Of a stretch of 64,000 nt of DNA, positions 1 through 10,226 are shown in pieces (positions within the stretch are counted from its first letter, which is position 1; the number at the start of each line of letters is the position of its first letter). The position numbers and the translations under genes were made by a program. Source of the stretch: Burkholderia paludis (GTDB lineage Bacteria > Pseudomonadota > Gammaproteobacteria > Burkholderiales > Burkholderiaceae); assembly GCF_000732615.1 (NCBI RefSeq), contig NZ_JPGL01000050.1:1-64000 (forward strand). The letters are read 5' to 3'. The notes beneath the pieces were generated by a model. It saw nothing but the letters and a program-made list of their open reading frames with translations, had not been told where the DNA came from and searched no databases.

Positions 1-136
1 GCCACCCGCCACTCGCCACTCGCCATCCGCCATCCGCCACCCGCCACCCGCCACTCGCCACTCGCCGCTCGCCACTCGCCGCTCGCCACTCGCCACTCGC
101 CACTCGCCACTCGCCACTCGCCACTCGCCACTCGCC
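1..136. repeat. 7-bp tandem repeat (GCCACTC), about 19 copies
   Basis: Head-to-tail heptamers in register from base 1 to about 136. The consensus is GCCACTC with GCCACCC, GCCATCC and GCCGCTC variants mostly toward the left. The array runs off the left edge, so its true length is unknown. It lies upstream of the BON gene and is not part of a convincing reading frame. It is a candidate variable-number repeat. Confidence 0.9.
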
Positions 137-281
137 CGGCGGCCGCTGCCGCGGCCGCCGGCATGCGGTTGGTTGATCCTCGTCAAGCCGCCGGCGTCGC
201 GGTGCGCGATGCTGGATCCGGTGCGGCCAGACGCCGATCGCCCGCCCGGCGACCGGCATGCGGCAGACGGGAGACCGAGAC

Positions 282-929
282 ATGAAATCCGATGCGGCAC
301 TCAAGCAGGATGTCGAGCAGGCGCTGTTCTGGAATCCGGCGATCGATGCGCGCCGGATCGATGTCGACGTACGCGACCGGATCGTGACGTTGCGCGGCAC
401 GGTCGACAGCTGGGCCCAGAAGCTCGAGGCGCAGAAGGCGGCGCTGCATGTCGAGGATGCGCGCGCGCTGGTGATGGAACTGACCGTCACGCCGCCGGAG
501 AGCGCCTGCGCGGATCTGGAGCTGGCGATCGCGATCACGTTCGCGCTCGGCTGGCAGGAGGCGCTGCGCGACCACCGGATTCGCGTCGAGGTCGATCACG
601 GCTGCGTGACGCTCGACGGCGAAGTGGAGCATGCGTTCCAGAGCCGGGCGGCGGAAGCGATGGTGAGCCGGATGATCGGCGTCGTCGGCGTTGCGAATCG
701 CATCCAGGTGCGGGCCGACCGGACGGTGCCCGACGTCGGCACCCGGATTGCCGAAGCGCTCGCGCGGCGCGCGCAGCGCGAATCCGCGGGGATCTCGATC
801 GACGCCGACGACGGCGTCGTCACGCTCACGGGCACGGTCGCGTCGCTCGCGGAGCGGCGCGCGGCGTGCGGCGCGGCCGCGTCGGTCAGGGGCGTGCGCG
901 AGGTCGTCGACCGGCTGACCGTCGCCTGA
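282..929 (+). CDS. BON-domain (OsmY-like) protein
   Basis: Protein of 215 residues made of three consecutive BON-like repeats (about 3-72, 76-145 and 150-215), each with the alternating hydrophobic and glycine pattern around 'GTV' or 'GEV' turns. BON domains bind phospholipid or peptidoglycan surfaces and are common in osmotic-stress proteins such as OsmY. No signal peptide is visible, so this copy may be cytoplasmic. The ATG at 282 is preferred over one at 258 because a GGGAGA-type ribosome site precedes it. The FtsH gene starts 24 bases downstream, suggesting co-transcription. Confidence 0.85.
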   Translation: MKSDAALKQDVEQALFWNPAIDARRIDVDVRDRIVTLRGTVDSWAQKLEAQKAALHVEDARALVMELTVTPPESACADLELAIAITFALGWQEALRDHRIRVEVDHGCVTLDGEVEHAFQSRAAEAMVSRMIGVVGVANRIQVRADRTVPDVGTRIAEALARRAQRESAGISIDADDGVVTLTGTVASLAERRAACGAAASVRGVREVVDRLTVA

Positions 930-953
930 GCGGCCCGTCGTGCGCCGGATGCC

Positions 954-2861
954 ATGAAGAAACCGTTCGACTACGCGGGGCTGCTGATCCCGCTCGCGTT
1001 CGCCGTCCTGGTCGCGTATCAGTGGCTGATGGCCCAGCCGGCGACGACCACGATCTCGTACAGCGATTTTCACCGGCTGGTCGACGCGCGGCTCGTCGAC
1101 GATCTGGACATCGGCCAGGCGTCGATCTCGGGCGCGCTGCGCATGCCCGAAGCCGGCGCGCTGCTGCCGGCCGCCGACGCGGCGGCCGTGAAGAAGGCGG
1201 GGCCGCCGTGGCGCTTCACGACCAACCGGGTGGCCGACGATCGACTCGTCGCGGCGCTCGCGGCCGCCGGCATCCGCTATCGCGGTGCGCCGGATTCGGG
1301 CTGGCCCGGCGCGCTGCTGGCGTGGGGGCTGCCGCTGGTCGTCATGGTGCTGTTCTGGAGCTTCATGATGCGCCGGCCGGGCGGCATCCGGGATCCCGGC
1401 AGCATGGGGAAGAGTCAGGCCCGCGTGTACGTGCAGCAGGAAACCGGCATCACGTTCGACGACATCGCGGGTATCGACGAGGCGAAGGCCGAGTTGCAGC
1501 AGATCGTCGCGTTCCTGCGCAATCCCGAACGGTATCAGCGGCTGGGCGGCAAGATTCCGAAAGGCGTGCTGATCGTCGGCGCGCCGGGCACCGGCAAGAC
1601 GCTGCTCGCGCGCGCGGTGGCCGGCGAGGCCGCCGTGCCGTTCTTCTCGATCAGCGGCTCGGCGTTCGTCGAGATGTTCGTCGGCGTCGGCGCGGCGCGG
1701 GTGCGCGACCTGTTCGAGCAGGCGCAGCAGAAGGCGCCGTGCATCGTGTTCATCGACGAACTCGACGCGCTCGGCAAGGCGCGCGGCGTCGGCCTGATGT
1801 CCGGCAACGACGAGCGCGAGCAGACGCTCAACCAGTTGCTCGTCGAGATGGACGGCTTCCAGGCCAACTCGGGCGTGATCATCGTGGCCGCGACCAACCG
1901 GCCGGAAATCCTCGATCCCGCGCTGCTGCGCCCCGGGCGGTTCGACCGCCACATCGCGATCGACCGGCCCGACGTGAACGGCCGCCGGCAGATCCTCGGC
2001 GTGCACGTGAAGCGCGTGAAGCTCGCGGACGACGTCGATCTCGGCGAGCTGGCGCAGCGCACGCCGGGCGTCGTCGGCGCGGATCTCGCGAACGTCGTCA
2101 ACGAAGCGGCGCTGCATGCGGCCGAACTCGGCAAGGCGGCGATCGGCATGGCCGACTTCGACGAGGCGATCGACCGCGCGATGACGGGCATGGAGCGCAA
2201 GAGCCGCGTGATGAACGAAGAGGAAAAGCGCACCATCGCGTATCACGAAGCGGGGCACGCGCTCGTCGCGCAAAGCCGCGTGCACTGCGATCCGGTGAAG
2301 AAGGTGTCGATCATCCCGCGCGGGATCGCCGCGCTCGGCTATACGCAGCAGGTGCCGACCGAGGATCGCTACGTGCTGCGCAAAAGCGAGCTGCTCGACC
2401 GGCTCGACGTCCTGCTCGGCGGGCGGGTGGCCGAGGAGATCGCGTTCGGCGACGTGTCGACCGGCGCGCAGAACGACCTGGAGCGTGCGACCGCGCTGGC
2501 GCGGCACATGGTCATGCAGTACGGGATGAGCGCGAAGCTGGGCCTGGCGACGCTCGACGACGCATCGGCGCGGGGCGGTTCGCCCGGCGTATGGACGCCG
2601 GGCGACGGCCGCTGCAGCGAACACACGGCCCGGTTGATCGACGAAGAGGTGCGCGCGCTGCTCGAGGCGGCCCACGGGCGGGTGGCGGCGACGCTCGGCG
2701 AGCATCGCGACGCGCTCGACCGGATCGCGCAGTGCCTGCTGCAGCACGAGTCGATCGATCACGACCGGCTGGCGGCGCTCGTAGCCGCGCCGGACGCGGC
2801 GGGCGGCCCCTCCGGGCCGGTGCGGGACACCGCCGAGACGACGAGCGACGCGTCGGCTTGA
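954..2861 (+). CDS. ftsH: FtsH-family ATP-dependent zinc metalloprotease
   Basis: Protein of 635 residues, close to the usual FtsH length. A membrane segment at about 8-25, a periplasmic loop and a second membrane segment at about 110-128 lead to an AAA+ domain with Walker A GAPGTGKT at 209-216 and Walker B IVFIDE. The zinc motif HEAGH is at 431-435, with a distal Asp ligand expected in the NDLERA stretch. FtsH degrades unassembled or damaged membrane proteins and some regulators at the inner membrane. Its pairing with a BON protein and a sugar kinase suggests a stress-dedicated paralogue rather than the housekeeping copy; that part is inference. Confidence 0.95.
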   Translation: MKKPFDYAGLLIPLAFAVLVAYQWLMAQPATTTISYSDFHRLVDARLVDDLDIGQASISGALRMPEAGALLPAADAAAVKKAGPPWRFTTNRVADDRLVAALAAAGIRYRGAPDSGWPGALLAWGLPLVVMVLFWSFMMRRPGGIRDPGSMGKSQARVYVQQETGITFDDIAGIDEAKAELQQIVAFLRNPERYQRLGGKIPKGVLIVGAPGTGKTLLARAVAGEAAVPFFSISGSAFVEMFVGVGAARVRDLFEQAQQKAPCIVFIDELDALGKARGVGLMSGNDEREQTLNQLLVEMDGFQANSGVIIVAATNRPEILDPALLRPGRFDRHIAIDRPDVNGRRQILGVHVKRVKLADDVDLGELAQRTPGVVGADLANVVNEAALHAAELGKAAIGMADFDEAIDRAMTGMERKSRVMNEEEKRTIAYHEAGHALVAQSRVHCDPVKKVSIIPRGIAALGYTQQVPTEDRYVLRKSELLDRLDVLLGGRVAEEIAFGDVSTGAQNDLERATALARHMVMQYGMSAKLGLATLDDASARGGSPGVWTPGDGRCSEHTARLIDEEVRALLEAAHGRVAATLGEHRDALDRIAQCLLQHESIDHDRLAALVAAPDAAGGPSGPVRDTAETTSDASA

Positions 2862-3441
2862 ACGTGCCGGCGATCGTGTCGGTCGGCGGCCGATGCGGGC
2901 GTCGCCGTCGCGCGGTTGTGTCGTGTCGTCGGCCGCGCTCGCGAGCGGGTGGACGAAGCCGTTGATCGTCGTGCCATCCGTCGCCGCGCCGGCGTGCGAG
3001 GCGAGGTGGCCGGTGACGATCGCGCCGCACTGCAGGTTCCGAAGGAACGTAAGCTCGGACGCGGCGCGCCGCTCTGCCTGCTCGGCGAGCGGCAGCGGGC
3101 TGGCCGCGCGCGGGCCGCGTACTGGCGGCGCGACGGACGACGGCCGCGCGGGACGCTTCGCCCGCGTACGCAGGGTGTTCGGCGAACAGGGCGGCGCACG
3201 GCGGCTGCTCGCCCATGGCGGCGTTCGACGATGGCGGATGTTCGGCTGCGGGAGCAAGCCTGCTCGCGTCACGGATCGAGCGCGATCCGGCGCGGTCGCG
3301 GCATGGCTTGACGGTCGTCAACGCCGTACGAACCGTCGCACGTAAGGTGGAGCCAGTGCCGGCCCATACCGGTTGCCGGAAACGGCCACGCGGGCGTTCG
3401 CCGCGCCGGCCGCGCATCTCACTGCCCATCGACCACGCACC
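2862..3441. other. 580-base interval without a supported gene
   Basis: Several overlapping open frames exist on both strands, but their composition (Arg/Ala/Ser-rich) is that of GC-rich shadow frames. No ribosome site, repeat or clear hairpin stands out. It presumably holds the promoter of the PfkB kinase gene. Confidence 0.5.
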
Positions 3442-4404
3442 ATGACCGATATCGTTACCGTCACATTGAATCCGGCCGTTGACGTCGCGACGTCGGTCGC
3501 GCATCTCGTCGACACGCACAAGCTGCGCTGCGCGCGGCCACGGCGCGATCCCGGCGGCGGCGGGATCAACGTCGCCCGAACCGTCCACCGGCTCGGAGGC
3601 GACTGCGTCGCGTTGTACCTCGCGGGCGGGCCGACCGGCGACGTGCTGGCGTTGCTGCTCGAAGCCGAACGCGTGCCCGCCGTGCGGATCCGGATCGCCG
3701 GCGAGACGCGCGAGAACGTCTGCGTGACCGAGACCGCGACGGGGCGCGAGTACCGTTTCCTGATGCCGGGGCCGTCGGTCACGGAACGCGAATGGCGCGA
3801 CTGCGCCGCCCGCATCGCGCGCCTGCAACCCGCGCCGCGCTATCTCGTGCTGAGCGGCAGCCTGCCGCCGGGCGCGCCGGACGACCTGTATGCGACGCTC
3901 GCGCGGGCGGCGGCGGCGAACGGCAGCCGGGTGGTCGTCGATGCGTCGGGCCCGGCGCTGCGCGCCGCGCTCGACGCCGGCGTCCATCTCGTGAAGCCCA
4001 GCCTCGACGAACTGAGCGCGCTGGCCGGCGAGCCGCTCGACGAAGCATCGGCGTGCCGGAAGGCGGCCGAACTTGTCGCGCAAGGGCGCGCGGACATCGT
4101 CGCGTTGACGCTCGGCGCGCGCGGCGCCTGGGTCGTGACGCGCGAGCGCGCGCTGCGCCTGCCCGGCAGGCCGGCGGCGGTCGCCAGCACGGTGGGCGCC
4201 GGCGACAGCTTCGTCGGCGGGATGGTCTGGGCGCTCGCGCGCGGCGTGCCGTTCGACGATGCGTGTCGCTATGCACTGGCGGCGTCGGCCGCGTCGGTCG
4301 AGCATCCCGGCACCGCGCTGTGCACGCGCGACGACGTCGAGCGGATTCATGCCGAACTGGTTGCGCATGCGAGCGCTGCGGCCCGTGCCGCCGGGGCGGC
4401 GTGA
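3442..4404 (+). CDS. PfkB-family hexose kinase (1-/6-phosphofructokinase type)
   Basis: Protein of 320 residues of the ribokinase/PfkB family. It starts with the TVTLNPAVD motif typical of LacC/FruK/PfkB phosphofructokinases, carries the substrate-binding GGGGIN-like segment near residue 40, and ends with the GAGDS signature whose catalytic Asp is about residue 255. It should phosphorylate a sugar phosphate such as fructose 6-phosphate, fructose 1-phosphate or tagatose 6-phosphate; the sequence does not say which. The start is the ATG at 3442, because the open frame upstream lacks family similarity. It follows the BON-FtsH pair after 580 bases. Confidence 0.85.
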   Translation: MTDIVTVTLNPAVDVATSVAHLVDTHKLRCARPRRDPGGGGINVARTVHRLGGDCVALYLAGGPTGDVLALLLEAERVPAVRIRIAGETRENVCVTETATGREYRFLMPGPSVTEREWRDCAARIARLQPAPRYLVLSGSLPPGAPDDLYATLARAAAANGSRVVVDASGPALRAALDAGVHLVKPSLDELSALAGEPLDEASACRKAAELVAQGRADIVALTLGARGAWVVTRERALRLPGRPAAVASTVGAGDSFVGGMVWALARGVPFDDACRYALAASAASVEHPGTALCTRDDVERIHAELVAHASAAARAAGAA

Positions 4405-4751
4405 CCTCGCGCCGGATCGTTCGCCGGCCGACGTCGCGGGGCCGGCTGCGGGCGTTCTCTTGCGTGCGACCGATGGCGTCCGGTAGATCGTCCGTATCGT
4501 GACGGCGCCCCCGGCGTAGGCGCGCCCGCGTGCGAATCGATGCGCGCTGTCGCCGCGCACCGGAATGGCAAAATATGCCAATTCATGCTGTTTTGTGGTT
4601 TTTCACGCGGATGTCACGGCGCGTCGCGATAGTGCGGTGTGGCGCAACGGCGCGGGAACGGGCGCGCCCGAAGCAGGCTCGTTCGCGCCGTCCCGGGCCA
4701 TCCGGCCGCATGAGGCGGCGCGCGCCTATTCGACAGAAGGAAACTGCAATC
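4405..4751. promoter_or_regulatory. intergenic region with inverted repeat TGGCA-N5-TGCCA
   Basis: There is no gene in this 347-base gap. A locally AT-richer patch at 4563-4612 contains a perfect inverted repeat (4566-4570 and 4576-4580, spacer AAATA) upstream of the FAD oxidoreductase gene. Its size and position suit a dimeric repressor or activator. The regulator is not identifiable from sequence. Confidence 0.45.
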
Positions 4752-5885
4752 GTGAATGTCATCCCAACGGCGGACGCCTACGACGTGATCGTCGTCGGCG
4801 CGGGCATCGTCGGCCTCGCGCATGCCTATACGGCGGCGCTCCGCGGGCTGCGTGTCTGCGTGATCGAGCGCGATGCCGCGTGCGTGGGCGCGTCGATCCG
4901 CAATTTCGGCTTCGTCACCGTTACCGGGCAGCGGGCCGGGCACAGCTGGCGGCGCGCGCGGGCGAGCCGCGAGGTCTGGGCGGACGTCGCGCCGCAGGCC
5001 GGCATCGGCGTGCTTCACGAAGGGCTGCACCTCGTCGCGCGCCGCCCCGAGGCGATGGCGCTGGTCGAGGCGTTCATGCAGACCGGCATGGCGGACGGCT
5101 GCCGGGTGATGACGCCCGGCGAGGCCGCCGCCGTGGCGCCGGCGCTGCGGCTGGACGGCGCGCAGGGCGTGCTGCACAGCCCGCACGAGCTGCGCATCGA
5201 GCCGCGTACCGCGATCGGGTTGCTGGCGTCGTGGCTGGCCGAGCGCCACGGCGTGCGGTTTCGCTACGGCGAGCTGGTGCACGAGGTGCGCACGCCGTCC
5301 GTGCGCACCTCGCGCGGCGTGCTGCATGCGGAGCGCGTGGTCGTCTGCGGCAATGCCGACAGCCGTCATCTGTACGGCGACTGGTTCGCGCGGCACGAGG
5401 TGCGGCTGTGCCAGTTGCAGATGCTGCGCGTGCGGCCGCGCCGCCCGCTGGCGCTGCGCGCCGCGGTGATGAGCGACCTGAGCCTGGTGCGTTACCAGGG
5501 CTTCGCGGCGCTGCCGGCGGCCGCCGCGTTGCGCGCGCGCCTGCAGGCGGAGGAGCCCGTCTGCCTCGGCTACGGCATCCACCTGATCGCGGTGCGGAGC
5601 GCCGACGGCAGTCTCGTGGTGGGCGACTCGCACGAATACGGCGCCGCGCCGCCGCCGTTCGCGACCGAGGCGATCGACGCGCAGATCCTGCGCCTGCTGC
5701 AGGAGACGCTCGACGTGCCGGACCCGGACATCGTCGAACGCTGGACCGGCAGCTATCCGTCCGCGGCCGATGCCGATTGCGTGATCGAGGCGCCGGACGA
5801 CGGCACGCGCGTCGTCGTGGTCACGAGCGGGGCCGGGATGAGCACGGGCTTCGGGATCGCGCGCGACGTGTTCGACGCGTGGTGA
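4752..5885 (+). CDS. FAD-dependent oxidoreductase, TIGR03364-like (DAO family)
   Basis: Protein of 377 residues with an N-terminal dinucleotide fold VVGAGIVGL, an Arg/Asn-rich FAD contact (GASIRNFGFV) and the C-terminal GAGMSTGF segment of the glycine-oxidase/DAO superfamily. Its closest remembered family is TIGR03364, often found beside phosphonate catabolism genes, where it is proposed to oxidise an amino-phosphonate-like substrate. No phosphonate genes lie nearby here, so the substrate is open. The GTG start at 4752 follows an AGAAGGA ribosome site at a good distance; the longer frames upstream lack one. Confidence 0.8.
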   Translation: MNVIPTADAYDVIVVGAGIVGLAHAYTAALRGLRVCVIERDAACVGASIRNFGFVTVTGQRAGHSWRRARASREVWADVAPQAGIGVLHEGLHLVARRPEAMALVEAFMQTGMADGCRVMTPGEAAAVAPALRLDGAQGVLHSPHELRIEPRTAIGLLASWLAERHGVRFRYGELVHEVRTPSVRTSRGVLHAERVVVCGNADSRHLYGDWFARHEVRLCQLQMLRVRPRRPLALRAAVMSDLSLVRYQGFAALPAAAALRARLQAEEPVCLGYGIHLIAVRSADGSLVVGDSHEYGAAPPPFATEAIDAQILRLLQETLDVPDPDIVERWTGSYPSAADADCVIEAPDDGTRVVVVTSGAGMSTGFGIARDVFDAW

Positions 5886-6014
5886 CGGCATGGGCGCCCG
5901 CGCCGGGCGGGCGCGACGCGGGGCGCCGGCGGCGATGACGGCCGTTGCCGCTGGCCGGCGCGGCCGGCAGGAGAGAGGCCGGTCGCGCGGCTGGCACGCG
6001 TGACGGCGGTACGG

Positions 6015-6295
6015 CCACGCGACCGACAGACCACGCGACCGACGGACTACGCGACCGACAGACCACGCGACCGACAGACCACGCGACCGACAGACCACGC
6101 GACCGACAGACCACGCGACCGACAGACCACGCGACCGACAGACCACGCGACCGACAGACCACGCGACCGACAGACCACGCGACCGACAGACCACGCGACC
6201 GACAGACCACGCGACCGACAGACCACGCGACCGACAGACCACGCGACCGACAGACCACGCGACCGACAGACCACGCGACCGACAGACCACGCGAC
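6015..6295. repeat. 16-bp tandem repeat, about 17.5 copies
   Basis: The unit is CCACGCGACCGACAGA, repeated without gaps and almost perfectly. Only the second and third units carry single-base changes, near positions 6044 and 6048. The array fills the space between the convergent FAD oxidoreductase and LLM monooxygenase genes. Because 16 is not a multiple of 3, all frames read through as a 16-residue periodic peptide, which explains the spurious long open frames. The unit has no internal palindrome. Confidence 0.95.
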
Positions 6296-6301
6296 AATCG
6301 T

Positions 6302-7636
6302 TCAGGATACCTGAGCGTACCGATTGGCCGGGTACGCGATCCCGAGATGCTCGCGCAGCGTCGCACCTTCGTAATCGCGCCGGTACACCCCGCGCTCCTG
6401 CAGGATCGGCACGACCTGCGCCGCGAATTCGGTGAAGGCGGTGGGCGTGCCGCCGCGCACGATGAAGCCGTCGGTGGCGCGCGCCTCGACCCATGCCTGC
6501 AGCCCGTCGGCCACCTGCTCGGGCGTGCCGGCGAAAGCGGGGCGCGGCGTGGCCGCCTCGAGCGCGACCTCGCGCAGCGTGAGGCCGCGCTCGGCCGCAT
6601 CGCGCTTGATCGTGTCGGTGGTGCTGCGGAACTGGTTGCCGCCAAGTTCGCCGAGATCGGGGAACGGCGCGTCGAGCGCGTATTGCGAGAAGTCGTGATG
6701 GTCGAAGTAGCGGCCGAGATAGTCGAGCGCGTTGTCGATCGTCACGAGTCGCGCGGTGTCCTGGTATTGCGCCTCCGCGTCGGCGGCCGACGCCGCGACG
6801 ATCACGCTCGTGCCCTGGAAGATCTTCAGGCTCCCCGGTGCGCGGCCGTGCGCCTCGAGCCGCTGCTGCACGTCCGCATAGAACGCCTGCGCGAGCGGGA
6901 TCGTCTCCTGGCGCGTGTAGATCGCATCGGCATGCTCGGCCGCGACGGCCTTGCCGTCGTCGGACGCGCCGGCCTGGAACAGGATCGGGCGCCCCTGCCG
7001 CGAGCGCCCGATGTTCAGCGGCCCGGCGACCGAGAAGAACTCGCCGACGTGATCGAGCGCATGCAGCTTGTCCGGATCGAAGAACACGCCGCTGGCCTTG
7101 TCGCGCACGAACGCGTCGTCTTCCCACGAGTCCCACAGCCCCTTCGTCACGCCCAGGAATTCCGACGCGATCCGGTAGCGCAGCGCGTGCTCCGGATGGC
7201 GCTCGCGCGAGAAATTCTTCGCGGAACCTTCGAGCGGCGACGTGACGACGTTCCAGCCGGCGCGCCCGTCGCTCAGGTGATCGAGACTCGAGAACTGCCG
7301 CGCGACGGTGAACGGATCGCTGTACGACGTCGACAGCGTGCCGACCAGCCCGATCCGTTCGGTGACGAGCGCGAGCGCCGACAGCAGCGTCAGCGGCTCG
7401 AAGCGGTTCAGGAAATGCGGGATCGATTTGGCGTTGATGTGCAGGCCGTCGGCGACGAACAGCAGGTCGAATTTCGCGGCCTCGGCCTGCCGCGCGAGCG
7501 CGCGCACGAAGTTCACGTTGATGCTGGCGTCGGCGACCGCGTCCGGGTGCCGCCACGCGGACATGTTGCCGGACGCGCCCTGGATGATGGCGCCGAGATG
7601 GATCTGACGGGGCGTTGCGGAAGTCGATGAGGGCAT
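6302..7636 (-). CDS. LLM-class FMN-dependent monooxygenase (NtaA/SnaA/DszA type)
   Basis: Protein of 444 residues of the bacterial-luciferase superfamily, NtaA/SnaA/SoxA branch. Family marks include FDLLFVADG near residue 56, the LVGTLSTSYSDPF strand, the GRAGWNVVTS motif and a C-terminal GTPEQVADGLQ segment. Such enzymes use reduced FMN from a separate reductase to oxygenate organosulfur, chelator or related substrates. It is the last gene of the leftward ABC-transporter set; its start is 28 bases from the end of the ATPase gene. The substrate is inferred only as an organosulfur-type compound brought in by that transporter. Confidence 0.9.
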   Translation of the reverse strand: MPSSTSATPRQIHLGAIIQGASGNMSAWRHPDAVADASINVNFVRALARQAEAAKFDLLFVADGLHINAKSIPHFLNRFEPLTLLSALALVTERIGLVGTLSTSYSDPFTVARQFSSLDHLSDGRAGWNVVTSPLEGSAKNFSRERHPEHALRYRIASEFLGVTKGLWDSWEDDAFVRDKASGVFFDPDKLHALDHVGEFFSVAGPLNIGRSRQGRPILFQAGASDDGKAVAAEHADAIYTRQETIPLAQAFYADVQQRLEAHGRAPGSLKIFQGTSVIVAASAADAEAQYQDTARLVTIDNALDYLGRYFDHHDFSQYALDAPFPDLGELGGNQFRSTTDTIKRDAAERGLTLREVALEAATPRPAFAGTPEQVADGLQAWVEARATDGFIVRGGTPTAFTEFAAQVVPILQERGVYRRDYEGATLREHLGIAYPANRYAQVS

Positions 7637-7664
7637 GGCGGGCGGGAACGGGGGCGAAGAGGAA

Positions 7665-9343
<1,679 letters not shown>

Positions 9344-9347
<4 letters not shown>

Positions 9348-10213
9348 GTCGTCTCCCGGCGTTCGAAGCGGGCCTGCCAGTAGCCGCCGAGCGCATTCAC
9401 GGCGACGACGGCCGCGGTGATCGCGAGGCCGGGCCAGACCGCGATCCACCATGCGTGGTACAGGTAGTTGCGGCCTTCGGCGAGCATCAACCCCCATTCG
9501 GCGGCCGGTGGCTGCGGCCCCATCCCGAGGAAGCTCAGGCCCGAGGTGCCGATGATCGCGGTGCCGAGCCCGACGGTCGCGAGCACCGGCACCTGCGCGA
9601 TCGCGTGCGGCAGCACGTGGCGCCACACCAGCACCGCGGGCGCGAGGCCGAGCGTGCGCGCCTGCTCGACGTAGCCGGAGCCGGCCACGACGAAGGTCTG
9701 CGCGCGCACCACGCGGGCGAAGCGCGGCACCGACGCGATGCCGAGCGCGAACACGAGATTCACCGCGCCCGGGCCGGTAAACGCGATCAGCATCAGCGCG
9801 AGCAGCAGGTCGGGGAACGCGGACACCACGTCGAGAAAGCGCGTCACCAGTTCGTCGAGCCAGCCGCGCGCGAGGCCCGCGCACAGCCCGAGCGCGGTGC
9901 CGAACAGCGTCGCGATCGCGATCGACGCCGCGCTGATCGACAGCGAATAGCGGGCGCCGTAGACGACCCGCGCGAAGATGTCGCGGCCGAGCGCGTCGGT
10001 GCCGAGCCAGTGCTCGGCGCTGCTGCCGAGCTGCGCGGCCAGCGGATCGGCGGCCAGCGGGTCGTGGTGCGTGAGCCAGCCTGGCGCGACGATCGCGATT
10101 GCGTTGAGCAGCAGGTAAAGGGCCGCGAGCGCGAGGCCGGGATGGCGGCGCAGCCAGGCGGCCGCGTCGAGCGGCGCGCGCGGGCGCCACGACAGGTCGA
10201 GGGGCGTGGACAT
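9344..10213 (-). CDS. ABC transporter permease, DppC/OppC type
   Basis: Protein of 289 residues with an N-terminal membrane anchor at about 30-50, the GTDALGRDIFARVVYGARYSL-type segment of DppC proteins, and a six-helix BPD_transp_1 domain. It contains the cytoplasmic EAA-like loop around ARTLGLAPAVLVWRHVLPHA that docks the ATPase. A GGAG ribosome site sits before the ATG. It forms the channel with the DppB-type permease encoded 13 bases upstream. Confidence 0.92.
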
Positions 10214-10226
10214 CGGTTTCTCCGGT

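Noticed and set aside
1..136. CRISPR array at the left end
   Set aside because: The units are contiguous 7-mers with no spacers.
183..3272. A 1029-residue open frame on the minus strand opposite BON-FtsH
   Set aside because: It is an Arg/Asp/His-rich antisense shadow of two well-supported genes; GC-rich codons create stop-free opposite strands.
2893..3345. Plus-strand frames in the gap before the PfkB gene as a small gene
   Set aside because: Two overlapping frames are equally open, neither has a ribosome site, and the residue composition is that of random GC-rich DNA.
5945..7630. Long frames through the 16-bp repeat, encoding periodic TDRPRDRQ or VCRSRGLSVAWSVGR-type peptides
   Set aside because: The period arises because 16 bases are read in three shifted frames. 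There is no ribosome site, and the frames run into the antisense of the LLM gene.
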